From the NCBI RefSeq assembly GCF_020421205.1, contig NZ_JAIZZH010000001.1:434001-498000 (forward strand): DNA of 64,000 bases, written 5' to 3'. Every line of letters begins with the position of its first letter. The first letter of the stretch is position 1. Source of the stretch: Hymenobacter pini. GTDB lineage: Bacteria > Bacteroidota > Bacteroidia > Cytophagales > Hymenobacteraceae. The notes beneath the pieces are model-generated. The model saw only the letters and a list, made by a program, of their open reading frames with translations. It was not told the DNA's origin and made no database searches. A program made the translations under genes and the position numbers. This document shows, piece by piece, positions 17,883 to 26,466 of the stretch.

Positions 17883-17980
17883 CACTTTTTTCTTGACACT
17901 TTTTCCGGCACCGAGGGGTACACTCACTAGCCACTCCTGTTCTCGGCACCGTGTGCCGCCGGGTTTTCCCCGACTCCATC

Positions 17981-19258
17981 ATGAAAAAACTAGTTTCCAA
18001 CCTGACGTTCTGGGTGCTGACGGCCATTGTGGCCGGAGCCTTGCTGGGCCACTTCGCCCCGGCCACCGCCGTGCGCATGGATGTGCTGGGCAAAGGCTTT
18101 ATCAGCGTCGTTAAGCTGTTCATCAACCCCATTATCTTCCTCACCATTCTGCTGGGTATCAGCAGCATGGGCGACCTGAAAAAAGTAGGCCGCATTGGGG
18201 GCAAGGCGCTGCTGTACTTTGAAGTGGTAACCACGTTGGCCCTGATCATCGGCGTGGGCGTGGCCTACCTCATCCGGCCTGGCGACGGGGTGAGCACCGG
18301 TAAGCTGGATGGGCAAGCGGTGGGCGAGTTCACGCAACGCGCCGGGGAGTTTAGCTGGCTGCACTTTCTGGCCGATAACTTCACGCTGCAGGTGTTGCTG
18401 GTGTCCATTGTGCTGGGCATGGTGCTGAGCCGCTACGCCGGCCGCCAGCCCATCATCGACCGGCTAAGCTGGGCCTCGAAGTACGTGTTCCGGGGCTTGC
18501 ACCTGGTGATGCTGTTTGCGCCCATCGGGGCTTTCGGGGGCATGGCCTATACCATTGGTAAGTACGGCATTGCCACGCTGCTGCCGCTGGCCAAGCTCAT
18601 GGCCACGGTGTACATTACCTGCGGGCTGTTCGTGTTTCTGGTGCTGGGGGCCATTCTGCGCTATTGCCGGGTGAGCATTCTGGCGTTCCTGGGCTACATC
18701 AAGGCGGAGCTGCTGATTGTGCTGGGTACTTCGTCCTCTGAAGCAGGGCTGCCGGGGCTGATGGAGAAGCTGGAGCGCCTGGGCTGCGCCAAGCCCGTGG
18801 TGGGGCTGGTAGTCCCGGCCGGCTATTCCTTCAACCTCGACGGCACTACCATCTACCTCTCGCTGGCTACCATTTTCCTGGCCCAGGTGTTTGGCGTGGA
18901 GCTCACCGGGGCTCAGATGCTCACCATCGTGGGTATTCTGATGATAACCAGCAAAGGCGCGGCTGGCGTTACGGGCTCGGGTTTCGTGGTGCTGGCAAGC
19001 ACGCTCACGGCGGTGAAGGTTATTCCGGTAGAAGGCTTGGCCCTACTGCTGGGCGTGGATCGGTTTATGAGCGAGGCCCGCTCCCTCACCAATTTCGTGG
19101 GCAACGGCGTGGCTACCATTTTCCTCTCCCACAACGAAGGCGCCCTCGACCATGCCCAATTAGCCCGTACGCTCAGTGGGCAAGCCCTTCCTGAACCTGA
19201 TGAGCCGTTGCCAGCTACAATACCCGTAACGGCTCCAAAATCCGTTGTTAAATCCTAA
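17981..19258 (+). CDS. dctA: C4-dicarboxylate/amino-acid:cation symporter of the SDF/DAACS family
   Basis: 425 residues; start at 17981 (MKKLVSNLTFWVLTAIVAG) gives the normal N-terminus, the upstream ATG at 17951 does not. Family signatures: FINPIIFLTILLGISSMG in the first core helix, the serine-rich hairpin TSSSEAGLPGLMEKLERLGC (usual DctA has SSESALP), GYSFNLDGTTIYLSLATIF and the second hairpin TSKGAAGVTGSGFVVLA. NFVGNGVATIFLS near the C-terminus matches the helix that coordinates substrate in this family. The products import succinate, fumarate, malate or aspartate with H+ or Na+. The change of SESALP to SEAGLP may alter substrate choice. Confidence 0.85.
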   Translation: MKKLVSNLTFWVLTAIVAGALLGHFAPATAVRMDVLGKGFISVVKLFINPIIFLTILLGISSMGDLKKVGRIGGKALLYFEVVTTLALIIGVGVAYLIRPGDGVSTGKLDGQAVGEFTQRAGEFSWLHFLADNFTLQVLLVSIVLGMVLSRYAGRQPIIDRLSWASKYVFRGLHLVMLFAPIGAFGGMAYTIGKYGIATLLPLAKLMATVYITCGLFVFLVLGAILRYCRVSILAFLGYIKAELLIVLGTSSSEAGLPGLMEKLERLGCAKPVVGLVVPAGYSFNLDGTTIYLSLATIFLAQVFGVELTGAQMLTIVGILMITSKGAAGVTGSGFVVLASTLTAVKVIPVEGLALLLGVDRFMSEARSLTNFVGNGVATIFLSHNEGALDHAQLARTLSGQALPEPDEPLPATIPVTAPKSVVKS

Positions 19259-19268
19259 CGCGGGTAAC

Positions 19269-19376
19269 AGTAGCGCGCAGCTCCGCTTCGCGCACGAGCG
19301 AAGCGAGTAACAAGCGTCAGGTGCGGAACCGGCTACTCGCCTGCGGCTCGTGCGCGAAGCGGAGCTGCGCGCTACT
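19269..19376. repeat. Second long palindromic repeat, different sequence
   Basis: 30-nt arms, 19269-19298 and 19347-19376, are exact reverse complements (core CGCAGCTCCGCTTCGCGCA), with a shorter GCGAGTA/TACTCGC stem inside the loop. It separates the convergent dctA-like and PQQ-dehydrogenase genes, and its right arm touches the stop codon of the latter. Likely a dispersed REP-like element doubling as a bidirectional terminator. Confidence 0.8.
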
Positions 19377-20601
19377 ACCCGCGCTTCTTCGGCTTTTTGT
19401 TGTCTTTACCGGTTGCGCCGTAGGCTACGCGGTAAATCACGCCGTTGTCGTCGTCGGAAACCAGCAGGGAGCCATCCGGGGCCTCCACGATGCTGCAGGG
19501 GCGGCCGAATTCCGACTTGTCGTTTTCTACCAGCCAGCCCGTGATGAAGTCCTCGAACTGCTGGGGCTGGCCCTGCTCATTGAACTTCACCCGCACGATT
19601 TTGTAGCCCGAGGGCTGGGCCCGGTTCCAGGAGCCGTGCATGGTCACGAAGGCATCCTGCCGGAATTGCTGCGGAAACTGCTGGCCCCGGTAGAACACCA
19701 TGCCCAGCGGCGCGGAATGGGCCTTATACGTGAGCAATGGCCGCACCGTGCGGGCATCAAACTGCTCGTAGGTTTCCCCCGATTTGGGCTTGTTGGCGGG
19801 GTAGTGCTTGCCGTCGGCAATGATGGAGGGCCAGCCGTAGTGGCCGCCGTCCTTGATCTGATTGAATTCTTCCTGCTGGTCCTCATCCCCGAGCCAGTCG
19901 ATGCCGTGGTCGAGACCATAGAGCTGTTTGGTAACCGGGTGCCAGTCGAAGCCGATGGTGTTGCGCAGGCCCTGGGCGTACACACGTCGGCCCGAGCCGT
20001 CGGGTTTCAGCTGGAGCAGGGTGGCGCTTTCGGGGTTGTCTTCGTCGCAGGCGTTGCAGGTGCTGCCCACCGAGAGGTAGAGCAGGCCATCGGGCCCAAA
20101 CTGCAGGGTGCGGTTGGCATGCTGGCCGGCGTCGGGCAGGTCTTTGTACAGGGGTTGAAGCTCGCCCAGGGTGCCATCGGCCTTCACATCGGCCACGTAC
20201 ACCTCCCGGATGGCGGCAATGTACAGCTTCCCATCCTTGAGAGCCACGCCGTGCAAGTGGGGTTTCTGGGCTACCTGCTGGATGGTTTCCACCTTGCCGT
20301 CCTTGTTGGCGTCGCGCAGCAGCGTGATGGTGCCTTTCACCCGGTTACTCACGTAGGCGTCGCCGTTGGGAGCCACGGCCAGCATGCGCGGCATATCCAG
20401 GCCCTCGGCGTACTTGCTGATAGTAAAGCCGGCAGGTACCTGCAGACTAGCCACTCGCTCGGGCGTGGCCGGCAACTTGTTAGGCAGGTAAATGTTGCCC
20501 GTCATGTGGAAAGGCGTGGCGGCCGGGGGCACGTTCTGGGCCGAAGTGGTAAAGCTGGCCAGAAGAGCAGCGGCCAGGGGTATCGTCAGTTTCGGGAGCA
20601 T
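19375..20601 (-). CDS. Secreted PQQ-dependent sugar dehydrogenase-like beta-propeller (sorbosone/glucose type)
   Basis: 408 residues. Signal peptide 1-21 (ending TTSAQ). The propeller shows the family's marks: PRMLAVAPNGDAYVSNR, HLHGVALKDGKLYIA, NRTLQFGPDGLLYLSVGSTCNAC, RNTIGFDWHPVTKQLYGLDHG, GWPSI, TYKAHSAPLGMVFY and PDGSLLVSDDDNGVIYRV. The HLHG His is the general base position in soluble glucose dehydrogenases; PQQ binding cannot be proven from sequence. Two Cys in NACDEDN may form a disulfide. The C-terminus is Lys-rich. Likely a periplasmic aldose or sorbosone oxidoreductase. No PQQ biosynthesis genes are in the window. Confidence 0.85.
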   Translation of the reverse strand: MLPKLTIPLAAALLASFTTSAQNVPPAATPFHMTGNIYLPNKLPATPERVASLQVPAGFTISKYAEGLDMPRMLAVAPNGDAYVSNRVKGTITLLRDANKDGKVETIQQVAQKPHLHGVALKDGKLYIAAIREVYVADVKADGTLGELQPLYKDLPDAGQHANRTLQFGPDGLLYLSVGSTCNACDEDNPESATLLQLKPDGSGRRVYAQGLRNTIGFDWHPVTKQLYGLDHGIDWLGDEDQQEEFNQIKDGGHYGWPSIIADGKHYPANKPKSGETYEQFDARTVRPLLTYKAHSAPLGMVFYRGQQFPQQFRQDAFVTMHGSWNRAQPSGYKIVRVKFNEQGQPQQFEDFITGWLVENDKSEFGRPCSIVEAPDGSLLVSDDDNGVIYRVAYGATGKDNKKPKKRG

Positions 20602-20658
20602 AGCGCAGGTGAATAGTTGCGCTTGGCTTAACTGCGTTTTTCCGGTCGAGGTTACGGC

Positions 20659-21399
20659 TTAACTGGCGGTGCGCCACTGTTGCCGCAGTTTCCATGTGGA
20701 AAGGGCGGTGAGCAGTAGCAGGAGAAGCCAGGTGTTGCGCCAGTCGATGGAGAGTATAGCAGCCCATTGTTCTTTGAGCCAGTGTGTAATAGTCTCGAAA
20801 GCAGTCGGGATATATGGTATAGTATCGCCACATAGTAAGCATGACCAATCTCTTAAACTATCATTGTGCTCTTCGGATAAAGGCTTCTCCAAAGGCTTTT
20901 CGGTATAACTGTATATTGTTACAGGCAGATGGTATAAATCAATCCAGTGCCTACTAACACTCTCTTGATTAAGCAAATCCAGTAGTTGAACAAAGTTGGC
21001 GTACGTTGCACTAGGAGCAAAGTACACGCGGAATCCTCGGTTTTGATTAGGTTTTTGCTGCAAATCACGCGCAATAAATCGGGTCTTTTGCAAAGAGAAG
21101 TAATCGGAGAATATGCTTCCTGTAAACTGAGAGGTATACCAAGGCCGGAAGTTTTCTAATGCTGTAGGTGACAGACAAGCAGGCGAGGCGCGCCATTTTG
21201 CTGCTATAGACGACGGGGCGTCGAAATCAACAGAGCACATTTTGGGCGACCACACAGCTATTTCCATCACAGCTTTCTTCGGCGGCACTATTCTCGGTAC
21301 CGCCACGCACCCCAGCCACAACAGCCCGGCCAGCGCCAGTAAGCCCGGCGGGAAAAACAGCGCCCGATATCGACGACGAGGAAAGGGGAGGTAGTGCAT
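20659..21399 (-). CDS. Hypothetical protein with N- and C-terminal membrane segments
   Basis: 246 residues. A hydrophobic helix near 13-34 and another near 222-240 enclose a soluble domain of about 185 residues that would face the periplasm or extracytoplasm. That domain has two pairs of Cys (CSVDF, CLSP and CLLC), suggesting disulfides. The middle of the gene has noticeably lower GC and different codon choice (AGT, ATA, TTA rich) than its neighbours, while both ends are GC-rich, so the core may have been acquired. No family recognised. Confidence 0.6.
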   Translation of the reverse strand: MHYLPFPRRRYRALFFPPGLLALAGLLWLGCVAVPRIVPPKKAVMEIAVWSPKMCSVDFDAPSSIAAKWRASPACLSPTALENFRPWYTSQFTGSIFSDYFSLQKTRFIARDLQQKPNQNRGFRVYFAPSATYANFVQLLDLLNQESVSRHWIDLYHLPVTIYSYTEKPLEKPLSEEHNDSLRDWSCLLCGDTIPYIPTAFETITHWLKEQWAAILSIDWRNTWLLLLLLTALSTWKLRQQWRTAS

Positions 21400-21560
21400 A
21401 CGTGGTTGAATAGGGGTAAAGAATAGAGTAGGAAGATAAACGATTTTGCATCGAAAATTCGTCTGTGCCCAACCCTGGCCGCTAGTTACAGGTTAGCAAG
21501 CCCAGACCAGCGCCTCGTCGCGTCTCGGTTCTCACCTCTGACTTCTCAGTTCTACCAAGA

Positions 21561-23669
21561 ATGCCTTACCGCTACGCCGCGCCGCTGTTGCTGTTGCCTG
21601 TTACTGCCCTCGCCCAAACCACGCCGCCCGACACTGCCCGCGCCGTAACTCTGCCCGAAGCCACTGTAACCGGCTACGGCCAGCAGCTGCCGCTGCGCCG
21701 CACTGCTGCCGCTGTAGGCGTGCTCCAGGCCCGCGACTTTGAGCGGTTTCCGCAGAACGCCCTAACGCAGGCCGTGAATACGCTGCCCGGGGTGCGGCTG
21801 GAGGAGCGGGCCAGTGGCAGCTACCGCCTCAGCGTGCGGGGCAGCACGCTCCGCTCCCCGTTTGGGGTACGCAATACCAAAGTGTACTACCAGGGTATTC
21901 CGTTCACCGAGGCCAGTGGCAGCACCCCGCTCAACCTCCTCGACCCCGCGCTGCTGGGTGGGCTGGAAGTAGTGAAAGGCCCCGCCGCCAGCGTGTACGG
22001 AGCCGGTACCGGCGGGGCCGTGCTACTCCGGGGGCGCCGGCCGGAACCCGGCACCAGCGCCGCCCAGGTGGGTTTCACGGCGGGCAGCTTCGGGCTGCGG
22101 CGCTACACCGCATCCGTTGAAACTGGCTCGGCCACGGGCTACCTGCGCGCCACCTATGCCCGCCAAAGCCTCGATGGGTACCGTCAGCAAAGCGCCCTGC
22201 GCCGCGACGTGCTGGCCCTGGATGGCGAATGGCATGCTACTGAACGGCAAACAATCGGCCTGCACGCGCTGTACTCCGACTTGTGGTACCAGCTGCCCGG
22301 CGGCCTCACCCGCGCCCAGTTCCAGGCCAACCCGCGCCAGGCCCGCCCCGGTACCGCCACCGCACCCGGCACCGTGCAGCAGCACACCTACTATGCTTCG
22401 CGCGCGGCGTTGCTCGGGGGCACGCATGAGGTGCGCTTCACTGACCGGTTCAGCCTGCGTACCACGCTGTACCTGAGCGGCAGCCGCATCAATACGCCCT
22501 ACCTGATAGATTTTGAGCGCAACACGTTACTAGGTGGGGGCGGGCGCACGGTGGCCAGCTACCGCACTGCCTTGGCCGGCCGTACGCTACGCCTGCAGCT
22601 GGGGGCTGAAGGACAGACCGGTTTCGAAAGCTCCCGCAACTACCAGAACCGGGCCGGCCAACCCGGTACCTTGCGCTACGACGATGAAATTCGGACCATC
22701 ACCGGTTTTGCCTTCGCCCAGGCCGATTACGAGCTGCCGGCCGGGCTGTTGCTCACGGCCGGGGCCAGCTACAACCGCCTCCGTTACCGCATCAGCCGCC
22801 TTTCCGATGCCGCTACCAACCCCACTGGCTACGAGCTGGAACGCAACTTTCTCCCCGAGGTGTCACCGAGGGTAGCGCTGCTGCGGGAGTTTGGGCCGGA
22901 ACTGACGGTGTACGGCAGCCTGAGCACTGGTTTCTCGCCACCCACCGAGGAGGAAATCCGGCCTTCCGACGGCTCCATCAACCGCGGGCTGCAGGCGGAG
23001 CGGGGTACCAGCTACGAGGTAGGGCTGCGCGGCGCTGTCTGGCACGAACGGCTGCGCTACGACGTGGCCCTCTACGACCAGCGCCAGCGTCAAACTATTA
23101 CCACCCGCACTACCGACCAGGGCACCCAGCTCTTTGCCAACGCTGGCAATACCCGCCAGCGCGGACTGGAAGCAGCACTGAGTGGTTATCTGTGGCGGCA
23201 GATGAAGGCAATACCGGATATGCCGGAAACAGTGGTAACCAACGGGCCAGGGCTGTGGTATTTCGTCAGTTACGCCTACAACCACTACCGTTTCGGCAGC
23301 TACCAGAGCGGCGGGCAGGATTTCAGCGGCAACCGCCTCACCGGTACCGCCCCGCACACCCTCACTGCCGGCCTTGATGTAGCGGCCCCACTTGGCTTTT
23401 ACCTCAAGCCCACCGTCAACCACCAGGCTCGTATTTACCTCAATGATGCCAACACGGAAGCGGCCCCTGGCTACTGGACGTTCGGCACGCGGGGCGGCTG
23501 GCGGCATAGCTTCGGCGGCTTCTCGCTGGACGTGTTCGGGGGCGGCGAAAACCTTACGGACCGGCAGTACTCCCTCGGCAACGACCTGAACGCCTTTGGG
23601 GGGCGTTACTTCCAGCCGGCGCCGGGCCGCAACTGGTACGCGGGCCTCCAGGCGGGGTGGAAATGGTAA
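21561..23669 (+). CDS. TonB-dependent receptor, siderophore or metal-complex type
   Basis: 702 residues. Signal peptide 1-18 (ending ALAQ), TonB-box-like region near 28-38 (ARAVTLPEATVTGYG), plug domain 45-155 (NTLPGVRLEERASGSYRLSVRGSTLRSPFGVRN split here: VRLEERASGSYRLSVRG and STLRSPFG; GLEVVKGPAASVYGAGTGGAV), then a beta-barrel ending in WYAGLQAGWKW with terminal Trp. The absence of a carboxypeptidase-regulatory domain and the plug style resemble FecA/iron-complex receptors. A lipoprotein gene follows in the same direction. No riboswitch or Fur-box-like palindrome was seen in the 160-nt upstream gap. Confidence 0.9.
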   Translation: MPYRYAAPLLLLPVTALAQTTPPDTARAVTLPEATVTGYGQQLPLRRTAAAVGVLQARDFERFPQNALTQAVNTLPGVRLEERASGSYRLSVRGSTLRSPFGVRNTKVYYQGIPFTEASGSTPLNLLDPALLGGLEVVKGPAASVYGAGTGGAVLLRGRRPEPGTSAAQVGFTAGSFGLRRYTASVETGSATGYLRATYARQSLDGYRQQSALRRDVLALDGEWHATERQTIGLHALYSDLWYQLPGGLTRAQFQANPRQARPGTATAPGTVQQHTYYASRAALLGGTHEVRFTDRFSLRTTLYLSGSRINTPYLIDFERNTLLGGGGRTVASYRTALAGRTLRLQLGAEGQTGFESSRNYQNRAGQPGTLRYDDEIRTITGFAFAQADYELPAGLLLTAGASYNRLRYRISRLSDAATNPTGYELERNFLPEVSPRVALLREFGPELTVYGSLSTGFSPPTEEEIRPSDGSINRGLQAERGTSYEVGLRGAVWHERLRYDVALYDQRQRQTITTRTTDQGTQLFANAGNTRQRGLEAALSGYLWRQMKAIPDMPETVVTNGPGLWYFVSYAYNHYRFGSYQSGGQDFSGNRLTGTAPHTLTAGLDVAAPLGFYLKPTVNHQARIYLNDANTEAAPGYWTFGTRGGWRHSFGGFSLDVFGGGENLTDRQYSLGNDLNAFGGRYFQPAPGRNWYAGLQAGWKW

Positions 23670-23946
23670 ATAGCAGCCAGTAAATGGCACAACTGTATAT
23701 CCGCGTTGAAAAGTCAGAAATAACGACCGGTATAGTGCGGTAATGGCCTGCCAGAGTTGAGATTTTAACCGTTTTGAGGTGGCCGGGTGGGCTGCGGTAA
23801 AGTTGGTTGAAGCCGTAGGTTGGTTTTCCGGGTGACGGGCCCGGATGTTACTATTGCTTAACTGAAACTCAAAAGGAGCCCAAGGAGTGAGGCTGCCTCG
23901 CTAGGGGTTGTGTTTTTCTACCGTCCTAGTTGTATTCGCTGTGTAC

Positions 23947-24645
23947 ATGAAATCTACGATTATCTCCCTGGCGGCTGCTCTGGCTATCCTGGCAACTGGC
24001 TGTACCAAAAAAGAAGAGCTGGAAACCTGCATGGGTTCCTGCACTACCGTGGTTGGCCGGCTGATAACGGCCAACGGGCAGCAGCCACTGGCCAATACGC
24101 CGGTTGAAGTCCGCTGGCACTACGGACAGGCGTATCAGCCGAAATCAACGCTAAAAGCACAGGCCACCACCGACGCCAACGGCAACTACCGACTCTCCTT
24201 CTTCATCAAGGATGAGGAACTGACTGATGGCTACTTCTCAGTGCGCTACACCCCGAACAAGAGTCAGTATTACACCATTGGGGAGGATAGTCAGGTGTTA
24301 AATAATGCCCGCCGTGATACTACGTTTACGCTGCCCGCCTACCTGATTCCGCGCAAAGCGTACGTGCGCCTCGTTATTACGAATCCGGCCGATGTGGCCC
24401 GCTACGCCTTCATGTCTGACTTCAACACCACCTATGGCCTCAGTACCACTTTCAGCCGAAAAATTCAGGGCGGCGGGCCGGTTGTGTTCTGGGACGGACT
24501 ACCTATCGAAAACCCGCTGCCCATTGCCGGCGACCAGCCCATTTTGGTGAAGGGCTACAAAAAGAAAAACAGCCTCACAGAGTACACCACCGATTCCTTA
24601 TTTATTCCGGCCGGTAGCACCTACACCTATTCCGTTACTTTCTAA
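23947..24645 (+). CDS. Lipoprotein with carboxypeptidase-regulatory-like domain
   Basis: 232 residues from ATG 23947. Signal peptide with lipobox LATGC, so Cys19 is lipid-modified. The next 100 residues form a carboxypeptidase-regulatory-like beta domain (VVGRLITANGQQPLANTPVEV, split: VVGRLITANGQQPLAN and TPVEVRW; TDANGNYRLSFFI). The C-terminal half is beta-rich with no known family. An unusual pair CMGSC follows the lipobox at about 28-32. Possibly a surface partner of the receptor upstream, from which it is separated by 277 nt without a gene. Confidence 0.75.
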   Translation: MKSTIISLAAALAILATGCTKKEELETCMGSCTTVVGRLITANGQQPLANTPVEVRWHYGQAYQPKSTLKAQATTDANGNYRLSFFIKDEELTDGYFSVRYTPNKSQYYTIGEDSQVLNNARRDTTFTLPAYLIPRKAYVRLVITNPADVARYAFMSDFNTTYGLSTTFSRKIQGGGPVVFWDGLPIENPLPIAGDQPILVKGYKKKNSLTEYTTDSLFIPAGSTYTYSVTF

Positions 24646-24665
24646 CGAGGCTTATCCTTCCACTG

Positions 24666-24707
24666 GCACCCCGGCCCCTTCTGCAACTGCAGAGGTAGCC
24701 GGGGTGC
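24666..24707 (+). terminator. Hairpin after the lipoprotein gene
   Basis: Outer arms GCACCCCGGC (24666-24675) and GCCGGGGTGC (24698-24707) pair perfectly, with an inner CTGCA/TGCAG stem. Located 20 nt after the stop. The following sequence (TGGGTT) is only weakly T-rich. Confidence 0.6.
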
Positions 24708-24841
24708 TGGGTTATGGTGTGGCTTCTTTTGTCCAGGTGCGTATTTGCTCCTGTCTGCCCAGGAAAAGCCGAACAGCCATTGGTGGTCGTTTTGCACAGC
24801 AATTCTTCTACCTTAGCCATGTACTGCTTCACGTTCCAGTC

Positions 24842-25345
24842 ATGGCTGAAACTCTTTCCCTGGCACCACTTTTACCAGCTCATTACCCGGCCGTGGCGGC
24901 TATTTATGCCGAAGGCATTGCCACCGGGCAGGCCACGTTCAGCACTGAGGTACCCGACTGGGCCGCCTGGGATGCCGCGCATGTGAGGCATAGCCGTCTG
25001 GTGGCTCTCACACCCACTGATGCGGTAGCGGGTTGGGCAGCCCTCACGCCCGTATCGGGGCGGTGCGTGTACAGCGGAGTAGCTGAGGTGAGCGTGTACG
25101 TGGGGGCCTTACACCGAGGGCAAGGCGCCGGCCTGCTGCTGTTGCGTGAACTGGTGCAACAATCAGAGCAAAACGGCATTTGGACGCTGCAATCGGGTAT
25201 TATTCGTGAGAATACTGCCAGCCTACGGCTGCACGAGCAAGCTGGCTTCCGGCTGGTAGGGGTGCGGGAGAAGCTAGGGCAACTGCACGGTGAGTGGCGC
25301 GACGTATGCCTGCTGGAACGTCGTAGTCCGGTAGTGGGCAGCTAA
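24842..25345 (+). CDS. GNAT N-acetyltransferase of the phosphinothricin/methionine-sulfoximine acetyltransferase type
   Basis: 167 residues from ATG 24842. The family's opening IYAEGIATGQATFSTEVPDW is clear. Motif A, VSVYVGALHRGQGAGLLLLRELV, contains the acetyl-CoA loop RGQGAG; the C-terminal part ENTASLRLHEQAGFRLVGVREKLGQLHG matches Pat/Bar/YncA enzymes. It should acetylate small amines, with methionine sulfoximine-like compounds as family substrates. The longer frame from 24704 adds no conserved sequence. Convergent with the UspA gene. Confidence 0.85.
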   Translation: MAETLSLAPLLPAHYPAVAAIYAEGIATGQATFSTEVPDWAAWDAAHVRHSRLVALTPTDAVAGWAALTPVSGRCVYSGVAEVSVYVGALHRGQGAGLLLLRELVQQSEQNGIWTLQSGIIRENTASLRLHEQAGFRLVGVREKLGQLHGEWRDVCLLERRSPVVGS

Positions 25346-25367
25346 TGCACCGGTGCAAAAGTGACCA

Positions 25368-25422
25368 GGTGCAGCTGACGCTCAATCCGCGCAGGTAGTG
25401 CCTGCGGAGCGTCAGCTGCACC
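25368..25422. terminator. Bidirectional terminator between GNAT and UspA genes
   Basis: 16-nt perfect arms GGTGCAGCTGACGCTC (25368-25383) and GAGCGTCAGCTGCACC (25407-25422), followed on the plus strand by GGTTTTTTA. Convergent genes end on both sides. Confidence 0.8.
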
Positions 25423-25443
25423 CGGTTTTTTACCGGTTTACCG

Positions 25444-26265
25444 TTAGTCCAGGGCGGGAAGGAGGAGCATGGGCAAGTGCCCGTGCAAGATCACCTGTGA
25501 CGTAACGCTTCGGTTAAATAGTTGCCCCAGGAAGCTGCGGCGGCGGGCTACCAGCACCAGTAAATCGGCGTGCGTTTCCTGTGCAGCTTGCAAAATGCCC
25601 TCCGGAATCCGGCGGTGGCGCACTCCGTGCGAGTGAATCCGGATGTCGGAGCCAGCCACCAGGGAGCTGGCTGCCACCGCTTGCACCGCTGCTGAGCAGG
25701 TATCGTCGTTTTCGGGCTCTGCTACGTGCGTTACCGTAAGGCGAGGCTTCAGTTGCAGCAGCAGCTCCCGAATGCCTTCCGATTGGGCTTTCAGGCTGAT
25801 AGAGTTGTTGTCGGCGGCTACCGTAATGTTGTGGGGCGGCACGGCGGCCTGCGTACCCACGGGTACCACCAGCAGCGGGGTACGGGTGGCACGCAGCAGT
25901 TTCAATGACGTGCTGCTGACCAATTCATCCGGAGTAGTTTCGGTATCGGGTTTGCCCAGCACCACCACGCTGGGAGCATGCCGACGAACCGCATCAGCCA
26001 CGGCCACTTCAACCCCATCCACCGCCGACTCCACAACTACTGGCAACGTAAGCCCCTGAATCCGCTCCTGCAGAGAGGCTGCTACTTCTCCTTCACTCAG
26101 ATGCCGGATGCTGCCATTAAAAGCATCCGGGTCGAGCAGGGTTTCGCGGCGGATGTGTAACAGCACCAGTGGAGCCTGTACGGGGGCTGCCAGTGCCGCC
26201 GCGTAGCGGAGGGCTTGGTCGGCAGCGGGGGTAAAATCGGTGAGTACGAGGAAAGGAGCGGCCAT
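25444..26265 (-). CDS. Tandem UspA-domain universal stress protein
   Basis: 273 residues from ATG 26265 (MAAPFLVLTDFTPAADQAL). Two Usp folds, about 1-140 and 145-273. Each begins with a strand-loop of the type LVLTDFTPAAD. The first has VVVLGKPDTE; the second ends LLVLVARRRSFLGQLFNRSVTSQVILHG. The ATP-binding pattern GxxG-x9-G(S/T) is degenerate in both, so nucleotide binding is uncertain. Upstream lies a TATACT/AGTATA palindrome (26300-26317) that could be an operator. A second UspA protein is encoded at 28905. Confidence 0.82.
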   Translation of the reverse strand: MAAPFLVLTDFTPAADQALRYAAALAAPVQAPLVLLHIRRETLLDPDAFNGSIRHLSEGEVAASLQERIQGLTLPVVVESAVDGVEVAVADAVRRHAPSVVVLGKPDTETTPDELVSSTSLKLLRATRTPLLVVPVGTQAAVPPHNITVAADNNSISLKAQSEGIRELLLQLKPRLTVTHVAEPENDDTCSAAVQAVAASSLVAGSDIRIHSHGVRHRRIPEGILQAAQETHADLLVLVARRRSFLGQLFNRSVTSQVILHGHLPMLLLPALD

Positions 26266-26466
26266 ATCGCAGAGCAGATTAGCAGGTGGGAGCAGGGAAT
26301 ATACTATCGGAAGTATACGGGAAATGTGGTAGCATGCTACAGATAAGCCCAAAAAAGCACGGCAGCCGCCAGTACACCACATGCCGGGCCGGCCCCAAGC
26401 AGAACCATTGCGCCCGACTGTCAGATTCTACATTCCCCTGCCCATCCGCCAAGAAGAGTGCTCGGA

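Noticed and set aside
19321..20616. 431-codon plus-strand frame opposite the PQQ dehydrogenase gene
   Set aside because: It begins in a palindromic repeat and mirrors the dehydrogenase gene; its sequence has no recognisable fold.
21400..21560. Possible cobalamin or FMN riboswitch upstream of the second TonB receptor
   Set aside because: None of the conserved box sequences of those riboswitches is visible.
26266..26466. Small gene between the UspA gene and the ArsI/CadI remnant
   Set aside because: The open frames there are short or run through neighbouring genes; only a 23-residue hydrophobic peptide was seen, too short to call.
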